Below are positions 17,808-26,459 of a stretch of 64,000 nt of DNA, piece by piece; position 1 is the first letter of the stretch; each line of letters begins with the position of its first letter. The stretch spans positions 105,685 to 169,684 of the forward strand of contig JAKSCK010000050.1 in assembly GCA_022360655.1 (NCBI GenBank). Direction: 5' to 3'. This stretch comes from Spirochaetales bacterium (GTDB lineage: Bacteria; Spirochaetota; Spirochaetia; DSM-2461). Under the pieces are notes generated by a model that saw only the letters and a list, made by a program, of their open reading frames with translations, did not search any database and was not told where the DNA came from. Position numbers and translations under genes: made by a program.

Positions 17808-19400
17808 TTAGAGAATGGCCGCAATAAAATCGCGGAAGAGAGGTCCTGCCTTCAGGGGACTCGAGGTGAATTCAGGATGAAATTGAACACCGACAGCCCA
17901 GGGATGATCAGGCCACTCTGTGGATTCCACAAGTTGACCATCGGGTGTAAAGCCAGAAAAGATCAATCCAGAATTCACAAATTGTTCTCGCCAGGCATTA
18001 TTCACTTCATAACGGTGACGATGACGTTCTTTCACCGCACCGGAGCCATATGCCTGATGAATGAGCGTTCCTTCCAGAACCTTTGATTCACTGAGACCAA
18101 GGCGCATTGTTCCACCGAATTGGGTCACATCCACCTGTTCTTCCAGAAGGGCAATAACATTATTCTCTCCATCCGGAGTGAACTCACTGCTATTGGCATC
18201 AAGAACACCAAGGACATTTCGGGCCCATTCTATGACCTGAACCTGCATTCCCAAGCAAATCCCTAAGTAGGGAATTTTCTTCTCTCGAGCCACTCGAGCG
18301 GCCTCAACCATACCGTTGATTCCACGCTCTCCAAAACCACCTGGAATCAGGATTCCATCCACACCCTCTAAGGCTTTTTCTGCCTCTTCCGATGTTGTGA
18401 GCAACTCTGAATCAATCTTTCGAATCTTGATGCGAACACCATTCGCAATGGCTCCATGAACCAAGGATTCATCAATGGATTTATAGGAATCACCAAGCTC
18501 GGTGTATTTCCCTACCATGGCCACCTCAACAGTTTGCTCAGCATTCTTCCAGGTTTCTGCCACCTCAGCCCAACCACTGAAGGAATCTTTCTTGCAGGGT
18601 AAATCCAGACGATCACACACTACTTTATCCAACCCTTGCTGACGATAAACAACAGGAATTTCATAAATGGTGGTGGTCACATCATGGGCAGACAAAACAC
18701 ATTCATAATCGATATTGGTGAAATTTGCGATTTTTCGCTTCATTCCATCTTCCATCTCCGATGCAATACGACAAAGCAAGACATCTGGCTGGATTCCAAT
18801 TTCACGGAGTGTTTTCACCGAATGCTGTGTTGGTTTGGTTTTGAGTTCCCCTCCTGTGACAGTGGGGATTAGAGAGACATGAACACTTAAGGCGTTTCGC
18901 CGTGAACGTTCATGGATGATTTGCCGAACCGCCTCGAGGAATGGAATGGACTCAATATCCCCCACAGTGCCACCAATTTCCACAATGGTGACATCAATTC
19001 CATCCTGTTCTCCCAATGAATATATGCGTCGTTTGATTTCATCTGTGATATGGGGTACCACTTGGACACATTTCCCCAAGTAGTCACCTTTTCGCTCTTT
19101 GCGAATCACTTCCTGATAAACTTGTCCGGTTGTGATGGAGTTTGCCGCACTCAATGGGGAGGAGGTGAACCGGGCATAATTACCCAAATCCAAATCGGTT
19201 TCTGCGCCATCGTCGGTCACAAAAACCTCACCGTGCTGATAGGGACTCATCGTCCCGGCATCAACATTCAAATAGGGGTCAATCTTAATCATGCAGACTG
19301 ACAATCCCCGACTTTCCAAAAGGCTCCCAAGAGAAGAGGCCGCAATGCCCTTACCAAGACTGGAGCATACGCCGCCGGTGACGAATATGTACTTCCTCAT
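17808..19400 (-). CDS. pyrG: CTP synthase
   Basis: A 530-residue CTP synthase. The synthetase domain (about 1-270) opens with FVTGGVCSSLGKGIAASSLG and shows MSPYQHGEVFVTDDGAETDLDLG. The class I glutamine amidotransferase domain (about 295-530) has the Cys motif LGICLGMQ and the C-terminal His/Glu in VQFHPEF. It turns UTP into CTP with ATP and glutamine ammonia. No Shine-Dalgarno is present; a promoter ends 8 nt before the ATG. It is transcribed alone, ending in a strong terminator. The nearest upstream gene encodes an NrpR-like nitrogen regulator. Confidence 0.98.
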   Translation of the reverse strand: MRKYIFVTGGVCSSLGKGIAASSLGSLLESRGLSVCMIKIDPYLNVDAGTMSPYQHGEVFVTDDGAETDLDLGNYARFTSSPLSAANSITTGQVYQEVIRKERKGDYLGKCVQVVPHITDEIKRRIYSLGEQDGIDVTIVEIGGTVGDIESIPFLEAVRQIIHERSRRNALSVHVSLIPTVTGGELKTKPTQHSVKTLREIGIQPDVLLCRIASEMEDGMKRKIANFTNIDYECVLSAHDVTTTIYEIPVVYRQQGLDKVVCDRLDLPCKKDSFSGWAEVAETWKNAEQTVEVAMVGKYTELGDSYKSIDESLVHGAIANGVRIKIRKIDSELLTTSEEAEKALEGVDGILIPGGFGERGINGMVEAARVAREKKIPYLGICLGMQVQVIEWARNVLGVLDANSSEFTPDGENNVIALLEEQVDVTQFGGTMRLGLSESKVLEGTLIHQAYGSGAVKERHRHRYEVNNAWREQFVNSGLIFSGFTPDGQLVESTEWPDHPWAVGVQFHPEFTSSPLKAGPLFRDFIAAIL

Positions 19401-19408
19401 GGGATTTC

Positions 19409-19438
19409 ATTATCCCAAATCCTCTGGGTGAGGGTCAA
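19409..19438 (-). promoter_or_regulatory. pyrG promoter, probably leaderless
   Basis: TTGACC (19438-19433), an 18-nt spacer and GATAAT (19414-19409) on the minus strand. The ATG follows 8 nt later with no ribosome binding site. Confidence 0.65.
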
Positions 19439-19546
19439 CGGCAGAGTTTCAAAGAGTAGAAGAAAGTCTCTAAGATTTTCCAGCTCAGCATCATTGCTCA
19501 TGGTGCAAAGAAGGGAATGGCGAAAAACGGAAGGCTTTCATATTCC

Positions 19547-19579
19547 TGGCAATTCCCAAAATAATCCTGGGAATTGCCA
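19547..19579. terminator. Stem-loop between nrpR and pyrG
   Basis: Perfect 11-base arms TGGCAATTCCC/GGGAATTGCCA with an 11-nt loop, 23 nt past the nrpR stop on the minus strand. There is no T-run. It shares the GGCAAT...ATTGCC core with the gltB operator but with much wider spacing, so it could be a terminator, an operator or both. Confidence 0.45.
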
Positions 19580-19601
19580 TCATAAAAGATGCAACAAATC
19601 T

Positions 19602-20609
19602 CTATTTCAATCGGGAAAGACGCAGGGAAAGCTCATCTGAAGGAAAGAGCTTTTGATACTCCACCAAACCGGAGAGAGCCTTGGATTCCAGAGGAATACC
19701 CTCTTCTACTAAGGGAGCTATGGCATTCAAACCACCAGCCACCACCATTCCGGTTCGCCCATCGCCCACAGGAATGTCCAAGAGAGTCTGGCTGGGGTAA
19801 CCCAGTTTCAAAAATCCACCAAGTCCCCGAGAAGAGAGTTTGGCATCGGTTTCCAATGCCAATTCCCTGGCAGAAGCCGGGATTTCTCGGAAACTGGCAC
19901 CAATTAACCCATTCCCCTCACGCGCAGCCTCACCGGTTCGAGTCATCCCACTGGTGATGTACACCTCCAACGGATCAAGGCTTGTTCCATCATAACGAAT
20001 GATGGCTGTAAATCGGTCTGGAGCCCTGTCATGGATTTCTAATAATCCCCCAAACACACTGGTGACAGGAATTCCAGCCTTAATGAGAGCTCCATTCATC
20101 GTAATGGAACACACCGTTCCAATTCCCATCTTCCCCGCTGGAATCACTTGGTCTCCCACCTGCTCTCCTTCATCAAGAAGAGCCATCAGCTGGCCATTGG
20201 CCAAACCAGAGGAAAATACAGGAGGAACTAAGGCCGCCACAGCATCTCTTTGGTCCTTGCCTACCAAGGACATGTTCACCAAAACAGAGCCTTCCCCAAG
20301 AACAGGGTCAAAACTCATCTTATAGGTCATTTCATCAATTTTTGCAGAAAGAAAACCCACACGGTCATAAACATGAGCCTTCGCTAACTCCATCAAACCT
20401 TTTGGCGTAAGAAAGCGGCCTTTCTTTTCTTTATATCCCGTCAAACCCTTGCTATCGAGGGCCTGAAGATGAAAACGAACAGTTCGTTCACTGATATCCA
20501 TACCACGGGCAGTGAGTTGCTCTTGAATCTTTTGACTCGAAAGAGGAGCTCCCGATTCCCGGAGGATCTTCATCATCAATAGGCGTTTGCGTTCTACACG
20601 ATCGCTCAT
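19602..20609 (-). CDS. NrpR-like nitrogen regulator (winged HTH plus one NrpR/DUF128 domain)
   Basis: A 335-residue protein. The N-terminal winged helix (about 1-70; MMKILRESGAPLSSQKIQEQ, then DISERTVRFHLQALDSKGL) is followed by a domain of about 250 residues with the features of the NrpR/DUF128 family (FLSAKIDEMTYKMSFDP, LVPPVFSSGLANGQLMALLDEGEQVG, GKMGIGTVCSITMNGALIKAGIP, GLGGFLKLGYPSQTLLDIPVGDGRTGMVVAGGLNAIAPLVEEG). NrpR represses nitrogen-assimilation genes in methanogenic archaea and is released by 2-oxoglutarate; it is much rarer in bacteria. Its neighbours are pyrG and gltBD. GGAGG ends 1 nt before the ATG, which is unusually close. Repression of gltBD through the palindrome at 17538 is my inference. 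Confidence 0.85.
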   Translation of the reverse strand: MSDRVERKRLLMMKILRESGAPLSSQKIQEQLTARGMDISERTVRFHLQALDSKGLTGYKEKKGRFLTPKGLMELAKAHVYDRVGFLSAKIDEMTYKMSFDPVLGEGSVLVNMSLVGKDQRDAVAALVPPVFSSGLANGQLMALLDEGEQVGDQVIPAGKMGIGTVCSITMNGALIKAGIPVTSVFGGLLEIHDRAPDRFTAIIRYDGTSLDPLEVYITSGMTRTGEAAREGNGLIGASFREIPASARELALETDAKLSSRGLGGFLKLGYPSQTLLDIPVGDGRTGMVVAGGLNAIAPLVEEGIPLESKALSGLVEYQKLFPSDELSLRLSRLK

Positions 20610-20717
20610 CCCTCCACCCTACCCTAGCCCAGGAATATGAGGCAAGTATGCGGCAGAGACTTGCCACAAATCTGCCTCCTCCTTGGAGCACCGCAATGCA
20701 TCTGTTATCGTAGGGGC

Positions 20718-21446
20718 ATGAATGGTCGTTACAACGGAGCACTCCTGGCGCTCTCACTCAGTGTTCTCTGTTACTCCTGCACAGTGAGCAACAAAATCCA
20801 CCTTGCCGCCGATGGATCAGGAAGCCTTGAGGCTCAAGCCACAGCCTATCCATTCACCAGTGAGGCCTTTGAAGATCTTGCCCTTATGGGTGGTTTTGAG
20901 AATGCCACCCAACTCTCTGAAGAGGGACTTCGTTCCACCAAAGAAGGCTTAGAAGCCCAAACCGCCGTATCCCAGGTTCAACTCAATGGTTATGGAATTG
21001 GTTCTTGGGATGCAACCGTGCAATTCACAAACATTGCCTCTCTTTTTGCTGGACCAAAAGATGAAAGCTTGGTCTCATGGGAAAAAGACAGCAAACACAG
21101 CACCCTAACCCTTCAGTTCAATCGGAGAAATGCCCATGCTTTAGAGCAGTGGATTCCCCTACTACAAGATCCCACCTTTATGCTATTCAATCCCGCCGCC
21201 ACCGGCGAATATGCCGAAGATGAGTATGTCCGAGATATCCTGGGATTCACCTTTGGAGAGGAAAACATCCTCAGCATTCGTGGTTCAAAACTCACCTTAG
21301 AAGTCACCTATCCCGGTGTCCTAGAACAGGTCTCTGGAGGACGCGCCATCACGAACAATACTGTTCAATTTGTTGCTCCCATAAGCCGCGTTCTTGTTCC
21401 AGAGGAAGGACTGCTTTGGACAGCCACCTGGAAGGACCAATCATGA
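20718..21446 (+). CDS. Lipoprotein of unknown function
   Basis: A 242-residue predicted lipoprotein. A basic N-terminus and hydrophobic stretch end in the lipobox LCYSC, with Cys about residue 20. The mature part (SNKIHLAADGSGSLEAQATAYP) suggests a beta-rich fold such as is seen in DUF3153-type membrane-surface proteins; this is a weak guess. ATG 20718 is chosen because it puts the signal peptide at the very N-terminus; AGGGG lies immediately upstream, unusually close. It overlaps gpsA by 4 nt, so the two are co-translated, although no functional link is evident. Divergent from the NrpR-like gene. Confidence 0.75.
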   Translation: MNGRYNGALLALSLSVLCYSCTVSNKIHLAADGSGSLEAQATAYPFTSEAFEDLALMGGFENATQLSEEGLRSTKEGLEAQTAVSQVQLNGYGIGSWDATVQFTNIASLFAGPKDESLVSWEKDSKHSTLTLQFNRRNAHALEQWIPLLQDPTFMLFNPAATGEYAEDEYVRDILGFTFGEENILSIRGSKLTLEVTYPGVLEQVSGGRAITNNTVQFVAPISRVLVPEEGLLWTATWKDQS

Positions 21447-22501
21447 GCGAAAAAAATCAATCCATCACAGTTCTTGGTGCTGGCGCCTACGGGACAGCCA
21501 TTGCCCGATCCTTGGCCTTCAATGGCCATGATGTGATTCTCTGGTGCCACAGCACAGAGCACGCCCAGGCCCTGAGCCAAGAACGCGAGAATCAACGTCG
21601 ACTCCCCGGAATTTCTCTGCCTCAAAATCTTCATACTGAGGCCGATATACAAAGAGCTTGCACAGGCCGAGATGCCCTGATTTTTGCCGTACCGTCCCTC
21701 TACTTAGTTGATGTGCTCCGACGTGTCTTGGGCCTAGAAGATGTGATTGAAGCCGTTCCTCGTATTGCCTCGGTCACCAAGGGATTTATTCCAGGACGGG
21801 ATGGTCGGGGAAATTTTGTTCTGGAAACCATGGAGCGCTACCTCCCTGGTGCTTACACCAATCGATTGGTGTACATCTCCGGTCCCAGCCATGCTGAAGA
21901 AATGGGTCGTGATATTCTGACGGGCCTGGTTTGTGCATCCAAAGATGGCAAGAATGCTCTTTGGTTCCGCAACCTCTTTCAGGGCCCATCCCTCATGACC
22001 TTCCCCTCCCTGGATACCATTGGTGTGCAGGTGAGTGCCGCTGTGAAAAATGTGATTGCCATTGCCTTTGGAATTTTGGATGCGTTGAAGGAAATCGACC
22101 CCTTGGTGGGTGACAACACCGAATCTTTGCTCTTCGCGGCGGGGTTAAATGAAATTCAAACCCTTGGGACAGCCCTAGGAGCCACGCATCCAGAAACTTT
22201 CACATCCATAGCCGGTGTGGGAGATTTGGATGTGACTTGCCATTCTGTTCATGGACGAAACCGGCGTTTTGGCCGTCAAATCGTGTTGAAAGGGATTTTA
22301 GAGCAATTCACAGGCATAGAAGACCTCATCACTCGGATCAATGAAGTGGGGTACCTCCCCGAAGGGGTCCCCGCAACAAAATACGCTGCAGAATTGGCTC
22401 ATGAAAAAAGCCTTAAACTCCCGCTCATCCAACGAATTTTTGCCATTCTTGACCGAAAAATGGAACCCCTGGAACTCATCGACTCATTTCGTGCAACATA
22501 A
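21443..22501 (+). CDS. gpsA: NAD(P)-dependent glycerol-3-phosphate dehydrogenase
   Basis: A 352-residue GpsA which reduces dihydroxyacetone phosphate to sn-glycerol 3-phosphate for phospholipid synthesis. The Rossmann motif VLGAGAYGTAIA is at about residues 9-20, SGPSHAEEM near 150, and the catalytic Lys region SAAVKNVIAIAFGILDAL near 205, followed by GVGDLDVTCHS. The ATG at 21443 overlaps the stop of the upstream lipoprotein gene (ATGA); an earlier in-frame start at 21416 would lie inside that gene. Somewhat longer than the usual 330-340 residues. Confidence 0.95.
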   Translation: MSEKNQSITVLGAGAYGTAIARSLAFNGHDVILWCHSTEHAQALSQERENQRRLPGISLPQNLHTEADIQRACTGRDALIFAVPSLYLVDVLRRVLGLEDVIEAVPRIASVTKGFIPGRDGRGNFVLETMERYLPGAYTNRLVYISGPSHAEEMGRDILTGLVCASKDGKNALWFRNLFQGPSLMTFPSLDTIGVQVSAAVKNVIAIAFGILDALKEIDPLVGDNTESLLFAAGLNEIQTLGTALGATHPETFTSIAGVGDLDVTCHSVHGRNRRFGRQIVLKGILEQFTGIEDLITRINEVGYLPEGVPATKYAAELAHEKSLKLPLIQRIFAILDRKMEPLELIDSFRAT

Positions 22502-22518
22502 ATGAATTTCTGAGCCAG

Positions 22519-22560
22519 AACCTCCGTGGTAAAATGATGTTTATTTTTCTCACGGAGGTT
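22519..22560 (+). promoter_or_regulatory. Hairpin sequestering the ribosome binding site of the outer-membrane protein gene
   Basis: Perfect 10-base arms AACCTCCGTG (22519-22528) and CACGGAGGTT (22551-22560) flank a 22-nt A/T-rich loop. The right arm contains the GGAGG ribosome binding site of the gene starting at 22564. It may control translation, for example as a thermometer or protein/sRNA target, and could also act as an attenuator after gpsA. Confidence 0.6.
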
Positions 22561-22563
22561 TTC

Positions 22564-23802
22564 ATGCGCTGGTGGTGGCTCTGTTGTTTTCTGCTTTTGC
22601 TCCTCCTTCCTCTTTCTGCCGAAATCGGTCTTAGAGAAACAGAAACCCGGGATTACATGACCTATTCCAATGAAGGCTTCATCTTTGGAGGCTATCTTCG
22701 GGGAGGTTTGCATTTGAATCCCCGGGGAGAAATGATTCTCGCCAATCCCTCCACAGGCCCCATTTGGAATGTCAAAAATGGATACAACGGCATGCGCATG
22801 GCCAATGAGGGTAACTACAGTGAGTGGATCACCGGCTATGAATCGCCCAAAGATTCTCCATGGTGGGGTGGAGCCTATGTTCGCGTGGCCTATGATTTAC
22901 CCGATTTCACCAAGGCTTGGCAGAATGTCGAAAACAAATTGATTCTCCCTGAAGCCCTTCTTCGCCTTGGCTTTGGACAGTGGAATCTCTGGGTTGGACG
23001 CCGTTATAACAATAAAATTTCCATTGAAATGATGGACTACTATGTGGCCAACCTGGATGGCAATGGAGGGGGAGTTGAAAATCTCAATTTGGGATTTGCC
23101 CTCTTTGATGCGAACCTCCTCCTGAGTTACAAAACAACGGATTCCCCCAATGCCTTCCCAGGAAAAACATCGCTGGCCTTGGTTCTCAAAGATTGGAAGA
23201 CCGGTCCCATCACGTTCACATTCATGATGGTTCCATCTCTTCAAAGTGTACAACCCGCCCAAGAGGGTCCCAAAGGAGGGCTTTTTGCGACAGCCAAAGC
23301 TCTCTGGAAAACTCCTGGTGAAATGGGTCAGGTGGAATTCTTCTTCAGTGGTGGTTTTGGAAGTGGTTCCAATCAGAATGTGGATACCGTGGTGGAAAAC
23401 ATCACTCCAAAGGACTGGTCCATCCTAGGAGGAATCCAAGGACATATGCTGTTGATTCCCCGCCTTGACCTTCTCTACACCGTATATTTTGAGCACCGTA
23501 GCTGGGAACAAAACACTGATTTTCTTGCCATCGGGATTCGCCCCATGATCAAACTGGCTCCTCTTTTTGGGGTTCAACTGGAATATGATTTTGAAACTGC
23601 TTTCACCACAAAAGACATGGTGAATCGTTTCACCCTCGCCCCCACCTTCACACCTGTGGATGGAGGAGTGAAGAGTGGTGTTCAGATTTACCCCTACATC
23701 ACTCTGGCCATAGGCGACTTTCAAGGTGGAGAGGCGGTGGCCTTTCATTCGAATAAAGACATCGGAATGAGCTTTGGCTTAGCGGGCAACATTGGTTTCT
23801 AA
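22564..23802 (+). CDS. Predicted outer-membrane beta-barrel protein
   Basis: A 412-residue exported protein. A very hydrophobic signal peptide (MRWWWLCCFLLLLLLPLSA) would be cleaved before EIGLRE. The mature chain is rich in alternating aromatic and polar residues, with GGYLRGGLHL and LRLGFGQWNLWVGRRYNN, and ends in GLAGNIGF. A C-terminal Phe is typical of barrel proteins inserted by BamA. I do not recognise the family; it looks like a porin-type protein. Start chosen at 22564 because GGAGG sits 6 nt upstream, within the right arm of a strong hairpin. Its 3' end overlaps the convergent nuclease-like gene by 24 bp. Confidence 0.75.
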   Translation: MRWWWLCCFLLLLLLPLSAEIGLRETETRDYMTYSNEGFIFGGYLRGGLHLNPRGEMILANPSTGPIWNVKNGYNGMRMANEGNYSEWITGYESPKDSPWWGGAYVRVAYDLPDFTKAWQNVENKLILPEALLRLGFGQWNLWVGRRYNNKISIEMMDYYVANLDGNGGGVENLNLGFALFDANLLLSYKTTDSPNAFPGKTSLALVLKDWKTGPITFTFMMVPSLQSVQPAQEGPKGGLFATAKALWKTPGEMGQVEFFFSGGFGSGSNQNVDTVVENITPKDWSILGGIQGHMLLIPRLDLLYTVYFEHRSWEQNTDFLAIGIRPMIKLAPLFGVQLEYDFETAFTTKDMVNRFTLAPTFTPVDGGVKSGVQIYPYITLAIGDFQGGEAVAFHSNKDIGMSFGLAGNIGF

Positions 23803-24798
23803 CGGCAATGAAATCCAGAGCCAAAGGGGCAAATGGTCACTATACCCTTCTTCCTGTTTTTCATTCCAACGCTTGGGATATCCTTGAGCCGTCAGTTGCT
23901 GAGGATGAGCCACCACCCGGCATTGCTCAACAAACCATCCGGTCTTCAGAAGTCCAGATGGGGCCAAGAGAAATCGATCAGGCCTCCCCCACTTCCCTTG
24001 AAACCAATAGGTTCCAGGAGGATGGCCCTGAGGAGAAGGATCATAAAAAAGAGACTCCTGTTGGGCCAGGATCGGATTCGCGGTTGTCTCCATCACGGCA
24101 GCTGATCCCAATGGTCCAAGAGCGGAGGGGTTCAATGCCCCATCACCTGGAGTATTCAAATCGCCTGCAATCACAATTCCAGACCCAGGAGAAATCCTTT
24201 GCAGGGTTTGAAGCATCCTCAAAAGAGCCTGGGCCTCTTGAATACGTGCCCCTTCCGTTTCCTTCCGGCCATTCCATGGCGACTTCCAATGCCCATTCAC
24301 CACCCAGAGACTCTGTCCCTGAAATTGCATTTCACAGGCCAGCATGGGCCGCAAACTCCGTCCTTCCCAATCCCCACTCTCGATCACCACAACTCGCTCT
24401 ATAGGGACAAGACTCAGAATCCCACAGCCCACAGATGCGCCTGAAGGGTAAAAGGCCCCCCAACGGTAACCAGCCTGCTTCAAGCCCGAGCTCATCAAAG
24501 TGGTGAATACCCTCAGATTCTCCAATTCTTGCAAAGCCACAATGTCCGGTTTTGAATCATGACTTTGAAGAATCACCTCCAGCGTGCGTTCCACACGTCT
24601 TTGAAACAATCGCTCATCCCAATCCCCCCGTAAGGGGTCGAACTCCCGATACTCCCCTCCATCTGAATAGCCATCAAAGAGATTTTCCACATTCCAAGTC
24701 ATCACGGTCCATGTCCCTGCATGCTCTGACATGAAACAGGAACCAAGCCAAAGAGTCCCCAAAGCATAAATAACAAAGCGCGTCATGCCCCACCTCAC
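23779..24798 (-). CDS. Endonuclease/exonuclease/phosphatase-family lipoprotein
   Basis: A 339-residue protein of the DNase I-like metal-dependent superfamily. Conserved blocks are TWNVENLF, DIVALQELEN (metal-binding Glu), VNGHWKSP, IAGDLNTP (Asp/Asn) and the catalytic SDHLPLW near the C-terminus. A short signal with lipobox LWLGSC (Cys about 21) predicts a membrane-anchored, surface or periplasmic enzyme, perhaps a secreted nuclease for nucleotide scavenging or a phosphodiesterase. Start M1 (24798) and M5 (24786) are both possible. The last 24 bp overlap the convergent outer-membrane protein gene. Confidence 0.85.
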   Translation of the reverse strand: MRWGMTRFVIYALGTLWLGSCFMSEHAGTWTVMTWNVENLFDGYSDGGEYREFDPLRGDWDERLFQRRVERTLEVILQSHDSKPDIVALQELENLRVFTTLMSSGLKQAGYRWGAFYPSGASVGCGILSLVPIERVVVIESGDWEGRSLRPMLACEMQFQGQSLWVVNGHWKSPWNGRKETEGARIQEAQALLRMLQTLQRISPGSGIVIAGDLNTPGDGALNPSALGPLGSAAVMETTANPILAQQESLFYDPSPQGHPPGTYWFQGKWGRPDRFLLAPSGLLKTGWFVEQCRVVAHPQQLTAQGYPKRWNEKQEEGYSDHLPLWLWISLPLETNVAR

Positions 24799-24840
24799 GC
24801 TTTATAACAAAGATATCCTGCTCAACTCTTGGCCTACCGG

Positions 24841-24869
24841 ATGACCTGTCGGCTTTGGATGGGTACAAT
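24841..24869 (+). promoter_or_regulatory. thiI promoter, probably leaderless
   Basis: ATGACC (24841-24846), a 17-nt spacer and TACAAT (24864-24869). The thiI ATG lies 7 nt after the -10 box and has no ribosome binding site. Confidence 0.6.
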
Positions 24870-24876
24870 GGCCGCC

Positions 24877-26079
24877 ATGAACAATCTTTGGTTGATTAAA
24901 GTTGGTGAAATCAGCCTCAAAAAAGGAAACCGAGCCTTCTTTGAGCGCGTGCTAAAAGAGAATATCCGGAAAAAACTTCGTTTGGTGGCACCTGAAGGAA
25001 GTGGAAGTCAGATTTCCAATCGAGGGGGACGATTCTACCTGGATACCAGTCTCCCAGAAGATCTAATCCGTCCCATATTGGCCTCTACTCCAGGGATTGT
25101 GGCCTTCAGCCGCGCTCTGAAAGTCAAAAAAGATCTCGACAGTCTCACAGAAGCTTCGATAGAAGTGGCCAAGCGCTGCCTGGCTGGTAACAGTGGAAAT
25201 CGATTCAAATTTGAGGTGAGACGAACTGACAAGGGTTTGCCTCTGGACAGCTATGGCTATGCCCGTGAATTGGGTGCTCGGCTATTAGAAGCCCTTCCCG
25301 AACTGGTGGTGGATGTCCGCAAACCGGACTTTATCATCAAATTGGAATTGCGAGAGTGGGGCTATGTCTACGAACAGGACATCTCTGGCCCTGGCGGTCT
25401 TCCCGTCGGTACGGCTGGTCGCGGCATGCTTTTGCTCTCTGGAGGAATTGATTCTCCTGTTGCTGGTTACCTCATGGCCAAACGGGGCATCACCCTTTCG
25501 GCCGTGCATTTTCATACCCCCCCCTTCACCTCTCCCGAAGCCCTGGACAAGGTCATTCGCCTGGCCGAATCCTTGGCTCCATGGTGTGGCGGCATCACCT
25601 TGGCCAATGTGTCCTTCACGGATTGCCAGGTAAAAATCAACGAGTCGGTGGATCCGGCCTCTACCACGCTCCACAGCCGGGCCACCATGATGAAAATTGC
25701 CCAGCGAATTGCTGCGAAACGTCGTTGTGGAGCCTTGGTGACCGGAGAATCCCTGGGCCAGGTGGCCAGTCAAACTCTCGAAAGCTTGGCCTACACCAAC
25801 GGCTCAGTGCATCTTCCCGTTTTCCGGCCCCTCATCGGCTTGGACAAAGAGCAGATCATCCGCATCTCCCGTGATATTGGAACCTATGAAACGGCCATTG
25901 AGCCCTTTGATGATTGCTGCACTCTCTTCAGCCCCACCCACCCCCTCACCCGTCCTGATACGAAAGAAATGAAGGAAGCGTTCACGGCTATTGATGGTTT
26001 GGAAGCCCTCATAGAAGAAGCCGCAGAAAAAGCGGAAATCATTCGTATTGATGGCATAGGTCAGCGTATTGAAGGCTAA
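24877..26079 (+). CDS. thiI: tRNA 4-thiouridine synthetase, without rhodanese domain
   Basis: A 400-residue ThiI. An N-terminal ferredoxin-like and THUMP domain (about 1-165, RFKFEVRRTDKGLPLDSYGYARELGARLLEA) is followed by a PP-loop adenylation domain with LLLSGGIDSPVAGYLMAKRG (about 185-205) and ALVTGESLGQVASQTLESL. It adenylates U8 of tRNA for 4-thiouridine and may supply sulfur for thiamine. It ends at about 400 residues and thus lacks the C-terminal rhodanese domain of the E. coli protein, as in most bacteria. The start at 24877 fits the family N-terminus and the promoter position; upstream in-frame ATGs would add unrelated residues. Confidence 0.93.
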   Translation: MNNLWLIKVGEISLKKGNRAFFERVLKENIRKKLRLVAPEGSGSQISNRGGRFYLDTSLPEDLIRPILASTPGIVAFSRALKVKKDLDSLTEASIEVAKRCLAGNSGNRFKFEVRRTDKGLPLDSYGYARELGARLLEALPELVVDVRKPDFIIKLELREWGYVYEQDISGPGGLPVGTAGRGMLLLSGGIDSPVAGYLMAKRGITLSAVHFHTPPFTSPEALDKVIRLAESLAPWCGGITLANVSFTDCQVKINESVDPASTTLHSRATMMKIAQRIAAKRRCGALVTGESLGQVASQTLESLAYTNGSVHLPVFRPLIGLDKEQIIRISRDIGTYETAIEPFDDCCTLFSPTHPLTRPDTKEMKEAFTAIDGLEALIEEAAEKAEIIRIDGIGQRIEG

Positions 26080-26084
26080 GTATA

Positions 26085-26111
26085 ACCCTCAAAATCGGTA
26101 ATTTTGAGGGT
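26085..26111 (+). terminator. Hairpin downstream of thiI
   Basis: Eleven-base perfect arms ACCCTCAAAAT/ATTTTGAGGGT with a 5-nt loop, 5 nt after the thiI stop. It is the first of two adjacent hairpins between convergent genes. Confidence 0.6.
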
Positions 26112-26113
26112 GC

Positions 26114-26145
26114 AAAAAAAGACCCGGTGAAAAACCGGGTCTTTT
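26114..26145 (-). terminator. Rho-independent terminator, fmdB side (also usable by thiI)
   Basis: Stem GACCCGGT/ACCGGGTC with flanking A and T runs. On the minus strand, after the zinc-ribbon gene, it is followed by seven Ts; on the plus strand by four Ts. Bidirectional. Confidence 0.85.
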
Positions 26146-26168
26146 GATCAGCACGACTGCTTTTGGCC

Positions 26169-26393
26169 TTAAGCGCTGGCCTGACCTTTAGGCGATCCAG
26201 AGCTAGAACCTTTCTTTGAATCATTCACATAGAATCCAGAACCCTTGAAGATGATTCCTGATCCTCCACCAATCAATCGGCGAAGTTCATCTTTTTTGCA
26301 TTCAGGGCATTGAACCAAGGCATCATCAGACATGCTCTGGAACGTCTCGAATCGGTGGCCGCAAGAACGGCATTCATAGTCATATGTGGGCAT
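26169..26393 (-). CDS. FmdB-family zinc-ribbon protein
   Basis: A 74-residue protein starting MPTYDYECRSCGHRFE with a four-cysteine zinc ribbon (CRSC ... CPEC) and the family segment LRRLIGGGSGIIFKGSGFYVNDS. The tail is a flexible Ser/Gly/Lys stretch. FmdB-like ribbons are widespread small putative regulators without a settled role. GGGAG lies just before the ATG. Monocistronic and flanked by a terminator; unrelated by position to thiI or hisF. Confidence 0.9.
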   Translation of the reverse strand: MPTYDYECRSCGHRFETFQSMSDDALVQCPECKKDELRRLIGGGSGIIFKGSGFYVNDSKKGSSSGSPKGQASA

Positions 26394-26459
26394 GGGTCTC
26401 CCTCGTTAAAACCGTCGAAATCATAGGGAATATACTAAAGACTGGGCCTCGCGGCAAGA

